From positions 1 to 64,000 of the forward strand of contig DASZBX010000050.1 in assembly GCA_035943635.1 (NCBI GenBank): DNA of 64,000 nucleotides, given 5' to 3'. The notes beneath the pieces were generated by a model, which made no database searches, was not told the origin of the DNA, and worked only from the letters and a program-made list of their open reading frames with translations. Positions within the stretch are counted from its first letter, which is position 1. Every line of letters starts with the position of its first letter. The position numbers were made by a program, and so were the translations under genes. Positions 55,121 through 63,100 of the stretch are shown piece after piece. This DNA is from DASZBX01 sp035943635. GTDB taxonomy: Bacteria > Actinomycetota > Actinomycetes > Streptomycetales > Catenulisporaceae.

Positions 55121-55354
55121 ATGTTGACTCGTCCACGCCGCTTGATGGTCTGGGGCGGAGCCGCCGTGGTGATCGTGGCGGGCGCCCCCGTCGCCTATGC
55201 CCCGGCGGAGGATGCGCAGACCGCCGTCCGCACCGGAGACAGCCGTCCGGCGACGCAGAACACGAACGAGATGGGGACCGGGACCGGGCTCGGGAACGGG
55301 TCGGATGCCTTGCCGGGCAAGGCGATCGCGCCTGAGGGCGGGGACGGTTCGTGA
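55121..55354 (+). CDS. Small secreted protein (77 aa)
   Basis: The ATG at 55121 has GGAGG six bases upstream; an upstream in-frame start (55034) lacks one and gives no signal peptide. MLTRPRRLMVWGGAAVV... is a typical signal peptide with probable cleavage after AYA (~residue 28). The mature part is ~50 residues, Gly/Thr/Ala-rich with GTGTGLGNGSDALPGKA, and lacks Cys. Family not recognised. Confidence 0.6.
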   Translation: MLTRPRRLMVWGGAAVVIVAGAPVAYAPAEDAQTAVRTGDSRPATQNTNEMGTGTGLGNGSDALPGKAIAPEGGDGS

Positions 55355-55366
55355 CGGCGCCGGCCT

Positions 55367-56044
55367 TTACAGATCCGCGGACTGATGCGGATACAGCTCC
55401 ACGGTCACCGCCTGCCCCGGGTTCACTACACCAGATCGCGGCCGGAACACCTGGTCGATCGGCAATCGCGGGCCCGGGACGGTGAGCGGCGGCTGGTAGC
55501 GGGCCGGTACCACCGAGCCCTCCAGCGCCACCCCGCGGGAGATGAACCGGCCGAGCAGCTGCGCGGTCGCCACGGTGTCGGCGAGGGCCTGGTGGGCGTC
55601 GGACAGTTCGATGCCGAGCAGATCGCAGCACACCTCCAGGCGGTGGGTGGTCCCGGGCAGGACGCGGCGGGCGTACTTCAGGGTGCACACGCCGCCCTTG
55701 ATCGCCGGGGCGTCGATGCCGACCTCGCCGAAGTGCGCGGTCAGGAAGCGGCCGTCGAAACCGGGCAGGTTGTGCGCCACGGCCACCCGGCCGGCGAACA
55801 GCTCGTACAGGTGGTCGGCCACCTCGGCGAAGCGCGGGGCGTCCTGGACCATGGACTGGGTGATGCCGTGGATCCCGGTCGGGCCGACGCCGCCGCTCGG
55901 CTTGAGCAGGGTGTCCCAGGAACCGGTGATCGACCCGTGCACGTCCACGTGCACCACCGCGATCTCGACGATCGACTCGGAGTGCAGTGCCAGTCCGGTT
56001 GTCTCGATGTCGAAGACCGCGTATCCACCACTGTTCAACGGCAC
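55367..56044 (-). CDS. DnaQ-like 3'-5' exonuclease (DEDDh)
   Basis: 225 residues from GTG 56044. The exonuclease motifs are complete: ExoI FDIETTGL, ExoII VAHNLPGFDGRFL, and ExoIII DAHQALADTVAT with the catalytic His and Asp. These make it a DEDDh nuclease like the epsilon subunit of DNA polymerase III. The C-terminal 50 residues (VPARYQPPLTVPGP...) are a poorly ordered extension. As a stand-alone protein it could proofread or degrade single-stranded DNA or RNA. It is convergent with the small secreted protein gene. Confidence 0.87.
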   Translation of the reverse strand: MPLNSGGYAVFDIETTGLALHSESIVEIAVVHVDVHGSITGSWDTLLKPSGGVGPTGIHGITQSMVQDAPRFAEVADHLYELFAGRVAVAHNLPGFDGRFLTAHFGEVGIDAPAIKGGVCTLKYARRVLPGTTHRLEVCCDLLGIELSDAHQALADTVATAQLLGRFISRGVALEGSVVPARYQPPLTVPGPRLPIDQVFRPRSGVVNPGQAVTVELYPHQSADL

Positions 56045-56568
56045 CGGGCACGCTCGCAATCTGCTCGTAAGGCCGCGCCGCCGCCGGGTCCGGCCCGGCC
56101 GCGCGCATCTTGTCCGGCCCCATCCTGCCATCGGCCCACCCACCGTCCGCGCAGCGGCCGGCCGACGGCCGCGGATCGCCGGCCTTCGCCGGGTCCGCGC
56201 GCCACCCGCCGCGGCGCCGGCTGCCGGCGCAACCATCGGGTCACCCCGGCCCGAAGATCGTCTCCCGCGCCGGAATCGGCGTTGCTGACGTGCGTATATG
56301 CGCAGGCGTGAGCTCCCGGTGCGCTTCACCTGCGCGGCGACGGGCCGGGCGAGCGCCCGCGGCGGCCCGCGCCCAGGCCGCCGGGCGTGATCGACCTGTG
56401 ACAGTGCTCGTCGACACCGGACGGAACTGCGCAGTCGGCGGCGGGCGTCCTTGGCAGACGAAGCACCCGAGGCCGAGCCACCGCATATGCGATAATCCCG
56501 CGTGCGGCCGAGCGCCGAAACGCGGGCAACCGGTCGGGCGACCGGTCCAGAAGGGGGAGAGTCCACCG
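56045..56568. other. Divergent intergenic region upstream of prsW-like gene
   Basis: 524 bases between the exonuclease and the PrsW-like protein. A GATAAT hexamer at 56491-56496 is the best -10 box, ~73 bases before the start; no -35 is clear. The middle is GC-rich and open in several frames, but without conserved sequence or ribosome binding sites. Confidence 0.4.
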
Positions 56569-58248
56569 ATGTCCATGCCACCGGCGTCCGTTCCACCGCC
56601 ACCTCAGTACGGCGGTCCGCAGCAGCCCTACCATCCGCCGCAGGCCGTGCCGACACAGCAGCAGCCGCAGGCACAGTACCCACCGCAGTACCAGGCCGGA
56701 TACCAGCAGGGCTACCCGCAGCAGCCGCAGTACCAGCAGCAGGGTCCCAGCCCGGGCGGCTACCCGGCATACGGGACCGAGCACACGACCGGCTTCCAAC
56801 CGCAGCAGCCCTACTACCCGAACCCGTGGGGCTTCGTCCCGCCGCCGGTGCGGGTGCAGAGCGCGCCGAACCCCCTGCAGCTGGTGCCGATCCACCTGTG
56901 GTTCAAGGACCACTCGCTGCGCAACTGGCTCACCATCCTGTTCGTGTTCCTCGTGATCACGCCGACCATCGCGCTCTACATCCAGGGCGCCTACCCGAAC
57001 CTCGTCGTGCAGACGGCCTGGGTCTTCGCGGTCTACTTCGCCGGGCTCTGGCTGGTGATCCTCTGGGTCACGGTCCGGCCCCCGATGGTGCGGCCCTGGA
57101 TGCTGGCCGAGATAGCCGGGATCGGACTCGTCCTGGAGACGCCGATCGCGGTCTGGATGGAGGAGAAGCTCTCCACCCCGAGCAACGGCATCTTCGCGAT
57201 GATCTTCTCGGTGGGCTTCCCCGAGGAGATCGTCAAAGCCCTGCCGGTGCTGGTCCTGGCCGGGCTGCACCGCAAGCAGTGGACCAGCCTGCTGCCCAAG
57301 GACTACCTGTTCCTCGGCGCGGTCAGCGGCCTGGCCTTCGGCGCGTCCGAAGCGGTGCTCTACACCACCCAGGCGATGCCGGCCGACGCCGGGGCCTTCG
57401 CCCAGCAGGGCGCCAGCCCGGCCCAGATCGCCTACCAGGCCATCTTCGAGGGCGCCTGGCGGCTGCTGACCGACCCGATCAGCCACGCGATCTGGGCCGG
57501 GATCGCCGGGTACTTCATCGGCCTGGCGATCCGCTACGCGCGCGGCCGGGTGTTCGTCGCGGTGTTCGGGCTCAGCCTGGTCGCGGTGCTGCACGGGATC
57601 AACGACCGGCTGGCCGAGAACGGCGACTGGGGCTGGATCATCGAGGTGGCGCTGAGCGTGGTCCTGTTCATCGGCTACGTCCAGGCCGGCGGCGTGGTCG
57701 AACACGAACTCGAGGGCGCGATGCCCGTGGGGCCGCCCGGCGATCCGGGCGCGCTGGCCGCCGGCTCGACGGGCGCGATGGCGGTCCCGGTCGGGCTCGC
57801 GGGGCCGGGCGGGACGGCGGTGCAACCGGTCGCGGCGTACGGGCAGGCCCCGGCCCCGGGATACGGAGGGTGGGCCCCCGTGCCCGGAACCGGTTACGTG
57901 GCCGTCGTCACGGCCCCGGCCTACGCCCCGCCCGCGTTCAACCCGGCCGACGGCTGGGGCTCGACCGGGTTCACCCAGCTGCCGGGCGCGCGCAAGGCCG
58001 CGCTGGCCGCCTCGGACGCGGCGCTGAGCCGGAGCCAGGCACGCACCTACCTGCCCCCACAGCCGCCGGGACTGGCCGCTTCGCAGAGCCAGGACCGACT
58101 TCCGCCCCAGCAGGCACAGGCACAGCCGACGCAGTATCAGGCCCAGTATCCGGCGCAACCCCCGCAGTACCCGCAGCAACCACCGGCGCCGCAAACACCG
58201 CAGGGCCCGCCCCCGCCGTCGGACTCGCAGGAACGCCGCACGTACTGA
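56569..58248 (+). CDS. PrsW-family intramembrane metalloprotease with Pro/Gln-rich tails
   Basis: 559 residues; ATG 56569 with AGGGGGAGAG upstream. Residues 1-100 are Pro/Gln/Tyr-rich. The membrane core (~120-385) has the PrsW motifs: GFPEEIVKALPVLVL with Glu219-Glu220, AFGASEAVLY, and DPISHAIWAGIAGY followed by LHGINDRL, supplying zinc ligands. The tail of ~165 residues is again low-complexity. PrsW proteases cleave membrane proteins such as anti-sigma factors in firmicutes; actinobacterial targets are unknown. No sigma/anti-sigma pair is adjacent. Confidence 0.9.
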   Translation: MSMPPASVPPPPQYGGPQQPYHPPQAVPTQQQPQAQYPPQYQAGYQQGYPQQPQYQQQGPSPGGYPAYGTEHTTGFQPQQPYYPNPWGFVPPPVRVQSAPNPLQLVPIHLWFKDHSLRNWLTILFVFLVITPTIALYIQGAYPNLVVQTAWVFAVYFAGLWLVILWVTVRPPMVRPWMLAEIAGIGLVLETPIAVWMEEKLSTPSNGIFAMIFSVGFPEEIVKALPVLVLAGLHRKQWTSLLPKDYLFLGAVSGLAFGASEAVLYTTQAMPADAGAFAQQGASPAQIAYQAIFEGAWRLLTDPISHAIWAGIAGYFIGLAIRYARGRVFVAVFGLSLVAVLHGINDRLAENGDWGWIIEVALSVVLFIGYVQAGGVVEHELEGAMPVGPPGDPGALAAGSTGAMAVPVGLAGPGGTAVQPVAAYGQAPAPGYGGWAPVPGTGYVAVVTAPAYAPPAFNPADGWGSTGFTQLPGARKAALAASDAALSRSQARTYLPPQPPGLAASQSQDRLPPQQAQAQPTQYQAQYPAQPPQYPQQPPAPQTPQGPPPPSDSQERRTY

Positions 58249-58269
58249 GCGAAGAACTCACACACAGCG

Positions 58270-58305
58270 AAGCCCCGGTCGGCTCAACCGAGCCGACCGG
58301 GGCTT
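58270..58305. terminator. Strong bidirectional hairpin terminator
   Basis: A perfect 16-bp stem beginning AAGCCCCGGTCGGCTC with a four-base loop (AACC), between the convergent PrsW-like and FAD-oxidoreductase genes. Confidence 0.9.
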
Positions 58306-58347
58306 GTCACATCCGGCGAAGAACGCGCGGCCGACGCCGCGACGGCC

Positions 58348-59772
58348 TCAGACCGTGGGCTTGGCCGGGTCGGTCGCGGCCGACTGCGCCTGCGCAGCGT
58401 CGGCGGCACCGGCATCCGCAGCCTTGACCGCACTGCTCGCGCCACCGGAAACGCCCGACGACCCGGCCGAAGACCCGCCACCGGCCACGGGCACTCCGCC
58501 GCCCTCCCGGGCCAGCGCGGTCAGCCGGCGGTTGACCTGCCGGGCGCTGAACGCGGCCCCGGCCACGAACCGCATCAGCGGCCCGAAGCTGAGCGCGGCC
58601 GGCAGCCCGGCGAAGAACAGGCCCTGCACCGAGGACTCGAAGTTGCCGTTGAGCATCGGCCCGGCCGGGGTGCTGCGGGTGCGGGTGAACGCGATCCGCT
58701 CGCGCAGGGCCGGCTCCAGGATCGGCAGCCGGTCCAGGTCCACCCGGTAGCCGGTGGCCGCGATCACGTGGTCGAACTCGACCTCCTGGCTGCCGAACGC
58801 GTCGCCGAGCAGGCTCAGCCGGACCGTGCCCTCCGGAGACTGGTACGCCTCGGCCAGCTGCGCGCCCAGGATCGCCGGCACCTTGCCCTCGAACCGGTCC
58901 CGCAGCCACCACGAGCCGGCCGGGCCGAGTGTGGTGCGCACCAGCTGTGCCCGGCGTTCGAGCGGCAGGTGGCGCACGGCGCCGGGCAGATTCGCCAGAC
59001 CCCAGGTGCGCAGCCCGGAACCGAGCGCGGACTGCGGCTCGCGCAGCTTGCGGTAGGCCGACCGGTCCTCCTGCAACGGCGTGCCGTTCCAGGCCAGCCG
59101 GTTTGTGCGCGCCACGATCTGCGGCAGCGCGCCGGCCTCGGCCAGCAGGGTCGCGGTCTCCAGGGCGGACTGGCCGGCGCCGAGCACGGCCACCCGCTTG
59201 CCGGCGAAGTCGCCCGGGTTCGGGTAGTCGCCCGCGTGCCCGGCCACCTTCGAGTCCAGCGCGGCCAGCTCCGGCGGGGTGTAGGCGAACGGCAGCACGC
59301 CGACCGCCAGCACCACGGTCCGGGTCCGGATCACCTCGCCGTCCTCGAGTTCCACCTCGAACCGGGCCCGGCGGTCCACCGGGCCGGTGGACGAGCCGGG
59401 TCCGCCGCGCAGCCCGGCCCGGTTCAGCGCGGAGACCCGGACCACCTGGGTCTGCTCCACCCCCTCCGCGGCCAGCGCCGCGAACCAGCGGCCGTAGGCG
59501 ACGAAGGTCTCCAGCGGGATCGGGTTGGCGTACTCGTAGGGCAGGTTGTGCTCCCGGCAGTAGGCGTCATAGCCGTACCGGCCGAGCGGGTCGCCCAGGT
59601 GCGAGGCCCAGACCTCGCTCTTGAGCAGCATGCCGGCCGGCATGTGTTCGGCCCAGGCCGACATCGGACGGCCGAAGTTGCGGGTGCTCAAGCCGGCGGC
59701 GCGGGTGTGCGCGGCGATCGAGAGCCCGTAGGGCCCGGCGCCGACGACTACCGTGTCTAGCAGCGTACTCAC
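58348..59772 (-). CDS. FAD/NAD(P)-dependent oxidoreductase (N-monooxygenase-like)
   Basis: 474 residues from GTG 59772, overlapping the ATP-grasp stop (GTGA). FAD-binding Rossmann motif VVVGAGPYGLSIAAH at the N-terminus, then a second NADP-binding motif VAVLGAGQSALETATLL near residue 200 and the ATG motif VIAATGYRVDLDRLP near 340. This layout fits flavin-containing or SidA/IucD-like N-monooxygenases. The N-terminal GMLLKSEVWASHLGDP replaces the usual substrate loop. The last ~50 residues are Gly/Ser/Ala low complexity. Coupled translation suggests it works on the ATP-grasp product. Confidence 0.85.
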   Translation of the reverse strand: MSTLLDTVVVGAGPYGLSIAAHTRAAGLSTRNFGRPMSAWAEHMPAGMLLKSEVWASHLGDPLGRYGYDAYCREHNLPYEYANPIPLETFVAYGRWFAALAAEGVEQTQVVRVSALNRAGLRGGPGSSTGPVDRRARFEVELEDGEVIRTRTVVLAVGVLPFAYTPPELAALDSKVAGHAGDYPNPGDFAGKRVAVLGAGQSALETATLLAEAGALPQIVARTNRLAWNGTPLQEDRSAYRKLREPQSALGSGLRTWGLANLPGAVRHLPLERRAQLVRTTLGPAGSWWLRDRFEGKVPAILGAQLAEAYQSPEGTVRLSLLGDAFGSQEVEFDHVIAATGYRVDLDRLPILEPALRERIAFTRTRSTPAGPMLNGNFESSVQGLFFAGLPAALSFGPLMRFVAGAAFSARQVNRRLTALAREGGGVPVAGGGSSAGSSGVSGGASSAVKAADAGAADAAQAQSAATDPAKPTV

Positions 59773-61595
59773 GATGCATTCCCCTCTTGGTTGGACGACG
59801 ACCGCAGGTTGGGCAGGATGCGGCGCAGGAGCCGGGTGCCGCTGCCGAGAACAGCCACCGGGAACGGAGCGAGGTCGTCCCGGGCGAACCAGGCCCGCTC
59901 CACCTCCCCGGACGGGTTGAGGGCACCCAACGGATCATAGGTCTCCACGCACAGCCGCCGTCCCGGTCGGGACGCCAGCGGCGGGATGGTGCGGCCGGAC
60001 AGGTCCAGGTGCACTGCCCTGGGCACGTCCAGTCCGGCCGGGTCGGTGAACAGCCGGAACTGCGCGCCGAGTCTGGGGTTGAAGTCGAGCAGGGCGTAGC
60101 GCCCGCTCGCCGGGTCGAACCGGAAGTCCAGGTCGACCACGCCGGTGAACCCGGCCGCCTGCACCACCAGGCAGGCGGCGGCCTCGATCTCCGGGTCCGG
60201 CAGCCAGGTGCCGCGGGCGGTCAGGCCCGCCTCGCGCGGCCAGGCCAGGTCTTTGCGCCCGGCGGCGCCGAACCGGCAGACCACCGGTCCGCCGTCCGTG
60301 CCCGGGCCCAGGTCGAACCCGTCGGCCGGACCCCGGTCGAACCCGTCCGCGGATTCGTCCGCCCGGGTGAAGTAGCCGTGGAAGAACCGGTCCCCGCCGG
60401 GGGTCGGCGCGATCATCCGCTGCAGCAGCAGCGAGCAGCCGGCCTCGGCCCGCCGGGTGAAAAGCCGTTCGGCTTCGGCCGCCCGGGTGACCACGGTGGT
60501 GCTCTTGAGCCCGCCGCCGCGGCGCAGCAGCCAGGGCCGGGACCACTTGGCGATCAGCGGCAGGCCCAGGTCGGCCACCGCGGCGCGGACCTCCTCGGGG
60601 CGGGTGGGCACCCGGGTCTCCGGGCAGCCGACCCCGGCCCGGCGGCACAGCTCGGCCAGCTGCTCCTTGTCGGCGACCCGGGCCGGGGCGGTGGGGTCCA
60701 CGCCCGGGAAGCGGGCGACCTCGGCCAGCGGTGCGCCGTGCGCGGCCAGCAGCAGCGCCCCGGCGTCGTCCATCGGGTACAGCACGGGCCGGCCGCCTAT
60801 TCGCTCGGCCATCCGCCGCAGCCGGTCGATCAGCCGCTCCGGCTCGGCGTCGGCCGGCAGCCACGGGTGGCCCTGGGCCAGGTAGCGGGAGCGGGCGGCC
60901 GGCACCTTGGGGTGTTCGAGCACTGCGTGCACCGGCACTCCGGCCCGGCCGAGCGAGCGGATCACGCCGAGCGTGGCGTGGTGCGCCGGGTTCCAGTCCA
61001 GCCGCAGCAGCAGCGCGGGCACGGCCGGATCCAGCCGGGCCACCGGGCCGGCCGGCCCGGCGGGCCGGCGCTGCCCGGCCGGCCGGGCCGAGGTCGCGGT
61101 CCGCGTGGCGCGTACCTGGCCGGCCGCGGCGGGCGGCCGGATCGGCCCGGCCGACCGGTCCCGGCCGGATCCGTTCAGCTCGGCCGGGTCGATGCCGCCG
61201 AGGGCGGTCAGCGCGGCGGCCGGACCGCCGGCGCGTCCCGTCGCGGCGGCCGGGTCGGCCGGCGGGAAGGAGGGATCCGAGGGGGCCATGGAATCCAATC
61301 GGGCGTCGGACGGGGCGGCCGCGGGGGAGCCGGGACCGGGTCGCGCCGGGTCGGCGGGCAGCGGGGCCGACTCGGACGGCGCGCCCGGTGCGCCGGAGCC
61401 GTCGTGTACGGGCTCTGACTGGGCACTGGACTCCAGTTCTACCACGGAACCGGACGGCCCGCCGGGGAACAGCTCACCCGATCCGGACGGCTTCGTCACG
61501 CGCTGTGTCGGCCCGGTTCCGCCTGCGGGCGCGGTCCCCGGTGTAGATTGGTCGAGCGAGGCCGGCTGATCGAGCGCGGGAGATTCGATATCCAC
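59769..61595 (-). CDS. ATP-grasp carboxylate-amine ligase-like protein
   Basis: 608 residues from a GTG at 61595 (GAGGAG upstream). The first ~190 residues are Pro/Ala/Ser-rich. The pre-ATP-grasp part has PALLLRLDWNPAHHATLGVIRSLG and YPMDDAGALLLAAHG. The ATP-grasp fold has KEQLAELCRRAGVGCPET, PLIAKWSRPW and, as metal-binding end, FTGVVDLDFRFDPA with LLDFNPRLGAQF. The DFNPR motif is characteristic of carboxylate-amine ligases that form amide bonds. Substrates unknown; it is coupled to the FAD enzyme. Confidence 0.85.
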   Translation of the reverse strand: MDIESPALDQPASLDQSTPGTAPAGGTGPTQRVTKPSGSGELFPGGPSGSVVELESSAQSEPVHDGSGAPGAPSESAPLPADPARPGPGSPAAAPSDARLDSMAPSDPSFPPADPAAATGRAGGPAAALTALGGIDPAELNGSGRDRSAGPIRPPAAAGQVRATRTATSARPAGQRRPAGPAGPVARLDPAVPALLLRLDWNPAHHATLGVIRSLGRAGVPVHAVLEHPKVPAARSRYLAQGHPWLPADAEPERLIDRLRRMAERIGGRPVLYPMDDAGALLLAAHGAPLAEVARFPGVDPTAPARVADKEQLAELCRRAGVGCPETRVPTRPEEVRAAVADLGLPLIAKWSRPWLLRRGGGLKSTTVVTRAAEAERLFTRRAEAGCSLLLQRMIAPTPGGDRFFHGYFTRADESADGFDRGPADGFDLGPGTDGGPVVCRFGAAGRKDLAWPREAGLTARGTWLPDPEIEAAACLVVQAAGFTGVVDLDFRFDPASGRYALLDFNPRLGAQFRLFTDPAGLDVPRAVHLDLSGRTIPPLASRPGRRLCVETYDPLGALNPSGEVERAWFARDDLAPFPVAVLGSGTRLLRRILPNLRSSSNQEGNAS

Positions 61596-61700
61596 AGGTA
61601 CGCTCCTCGATAGACATGGCGCCGGATCGTCAGGCCAGCCCGGAACCGCGTGGGCGGCCGCATGCCGGTGACCGTGCTGGGCCGCAAAGGGGTGGGGACT

Positions 61701-62723
61701 GTGCTGAGGCTGCGTGGTGCCCGGCGGAACCGTCTGCTCGTGCTGTTCGCGGTGCTGCTCGTGGTGCTCTTCGCCGACACGGTCGCGCCGCTGACCGCGC
61801 CGCTCCTGCTCCTTCCCGCGCACGCCGCCGACAAGGTCCCGTTCGGCGCCTTCCTCGGCTCCGAGACCGACGGGACCAGCCAGGTGGCGGACTTCGACGA
61901 CTGGCTGCTCGGCCTGCCGGCCGGCACCCCGGCGCCGGCCGGCGCGCCCCGGATGACCGTGGGCCACACCTACCTGGCCGGGGACAACTGGTCGGACGTC
62001 GAGGGCGATCCGGCCATCCTCGGCCCGTGGACCCAGTGGCACCAGGAGAGCCCGGGCAGCCTGCTGGTGCTCAACGTGCCCATGCTGGTGCCGAACGAGC
62101 AGCCCACCGACGACGCCACCGTGGCCGGACTGCTCCGGCAGGGCGCGGCCGGCGACTTCGACGCGCATTTCGCCACCCTGGCCCGGCGGCTGGTCGCCGC
62201 CGGCGCGGGCGACACGATCCTGCTCCCCGGCTGGGAGATGAACGGCACCACCTACACCGGCCGCTGCGGCCCGGACCCGGCCGACTGGAAGACGTACTGG
62301 CAGGCCATCGTGACCACCATGCGCGCCGTGCCCGGCCAGCACTTCCGCTTCGACTTCGACCCGGCCCGGGGCCTGCAGGCCGTGCCGTGGGCCGACTGCT
62401 ACCCCGGCGACGCCTACGTGGACATCATCGGGATGGACAGCTACGACCAGGCCCCCGGCCGTTCCTTCGAGGACTACGTCAACCAGCCCGACGGCCTGGC
62501 CGCGCAGGTCGCGTTCGCCGCCGCGCACGGCAAGCCGGTCTCCTACCCCGAGTGGGGACTGTTCGACTACGGCGACGACCCCGCCTTCGTCACCGACATG
62601 CTCGGCTGGGTGGCCACCCACCACGTGGTCTACCAGACCCTCACGGACTACTGCCCGCACGGGTTCTTCGCCTGCGACCAGAACCCCCGGTCCGGCGCCG
62701 CGTATCGGGCCGCGCTCGGCTGA
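61701..62723 (+). CDS. Secreted GH26-like glycoside hydrolase
   Basis: 340 residues from GTG 61701, supported by AAAGGGGTGGGG just upstream and by a well-formed signal peptide (ARRNRLLVLFAVLLVVLFAD); an ATG at 61662 is the alternative. The mature part is a TIM barrel: FGAFLGSETDGTSQ, then GWEMNGTTYTG with candidate acid/base Glu179, VDIIGMDSYD, and KPVSYPEWGLF with candidate nucleophile Glu284. The two Glu fit clan GH-A (beta-mannanase GH26-like). It probably acts on extracellular polysaccharide. It is divergent from the ATP-grasp gene. Confidence 0.8.
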   Translation: MLRLRGARRNRLLVLFAVLLVVLFADTVAPLTAPLLLLPAHAADKVPFGAFLGSETDGTSQVADFDDWLLGLPAGTPAPAGAPRMTVGHTYLAGDNWSDVEGDPAILGPWTQWHQESPGSLLVLNVPMLVPNEQPTDDATVAGLLRQGAAGDFDAHFATLARRLVAAGAGDTILLPGWEMNGTTYTGRCGPDPADWKTYWQAIVTTMRAVPGQHFRFDFDPARGLQAVPWADCYPGDAYVDIIGMDSYDQAPGRSFEDYVNQPDGLAAQVAFAAAHGKPVSYPEWGLFDYGDDPAFVTDMLGWVATHHVVYQTLTDYCPHGFFACDQNPRSGAAYRAALG

Positions 62724-63100
62724 GCCCGGCGCCCGGTGAACCCACAGGCGCCCGCCGCCGGCCGGCCGGCCGGGTATTCGCGATCCGGCCGGACGCGGCC
62801 CTAAGGCGCCTGCGGCCGGGCGGCGCACGGCCGCCGCCGCGGTCGCCCGAGCGGGCCGCGGGGCCCGGCGCCTGATCACGAATACGTTGATGTCGTCCGC
62901 TCCGTCTAAGAATTCATCGTCTGTTTCGTCGAATACTGCGTTGCGTGTACTAAACTCGGAACGAGCGCCGGACCTCGCGGTCCCGCGGGCCGGTGGGGCC
63001 GCCCGGACGCTTCCGGGCACGCCGAACAGGCCTGCCGTACCACCCGAGGCGACAGGGCGCGAAGGCCGCGGGCTGCTTGCCGAACCCGCGTCGCGGTGCG
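62724..63100. other. Convergent intergenic region with AT-rich island
   Basis: 377 bases between two convergent genes. Positions ~62880-62960 drop to roughly half AT in a genome of about 72% GC. On the minus strand this island reads an acidic peptide (FDETDDEFLDGADD) including a TTA codon, but the frame has no good start or stop nearby. The remaining sequence is GC-rich and featureless; no strong terminator is visible. Confidence 0.5.
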
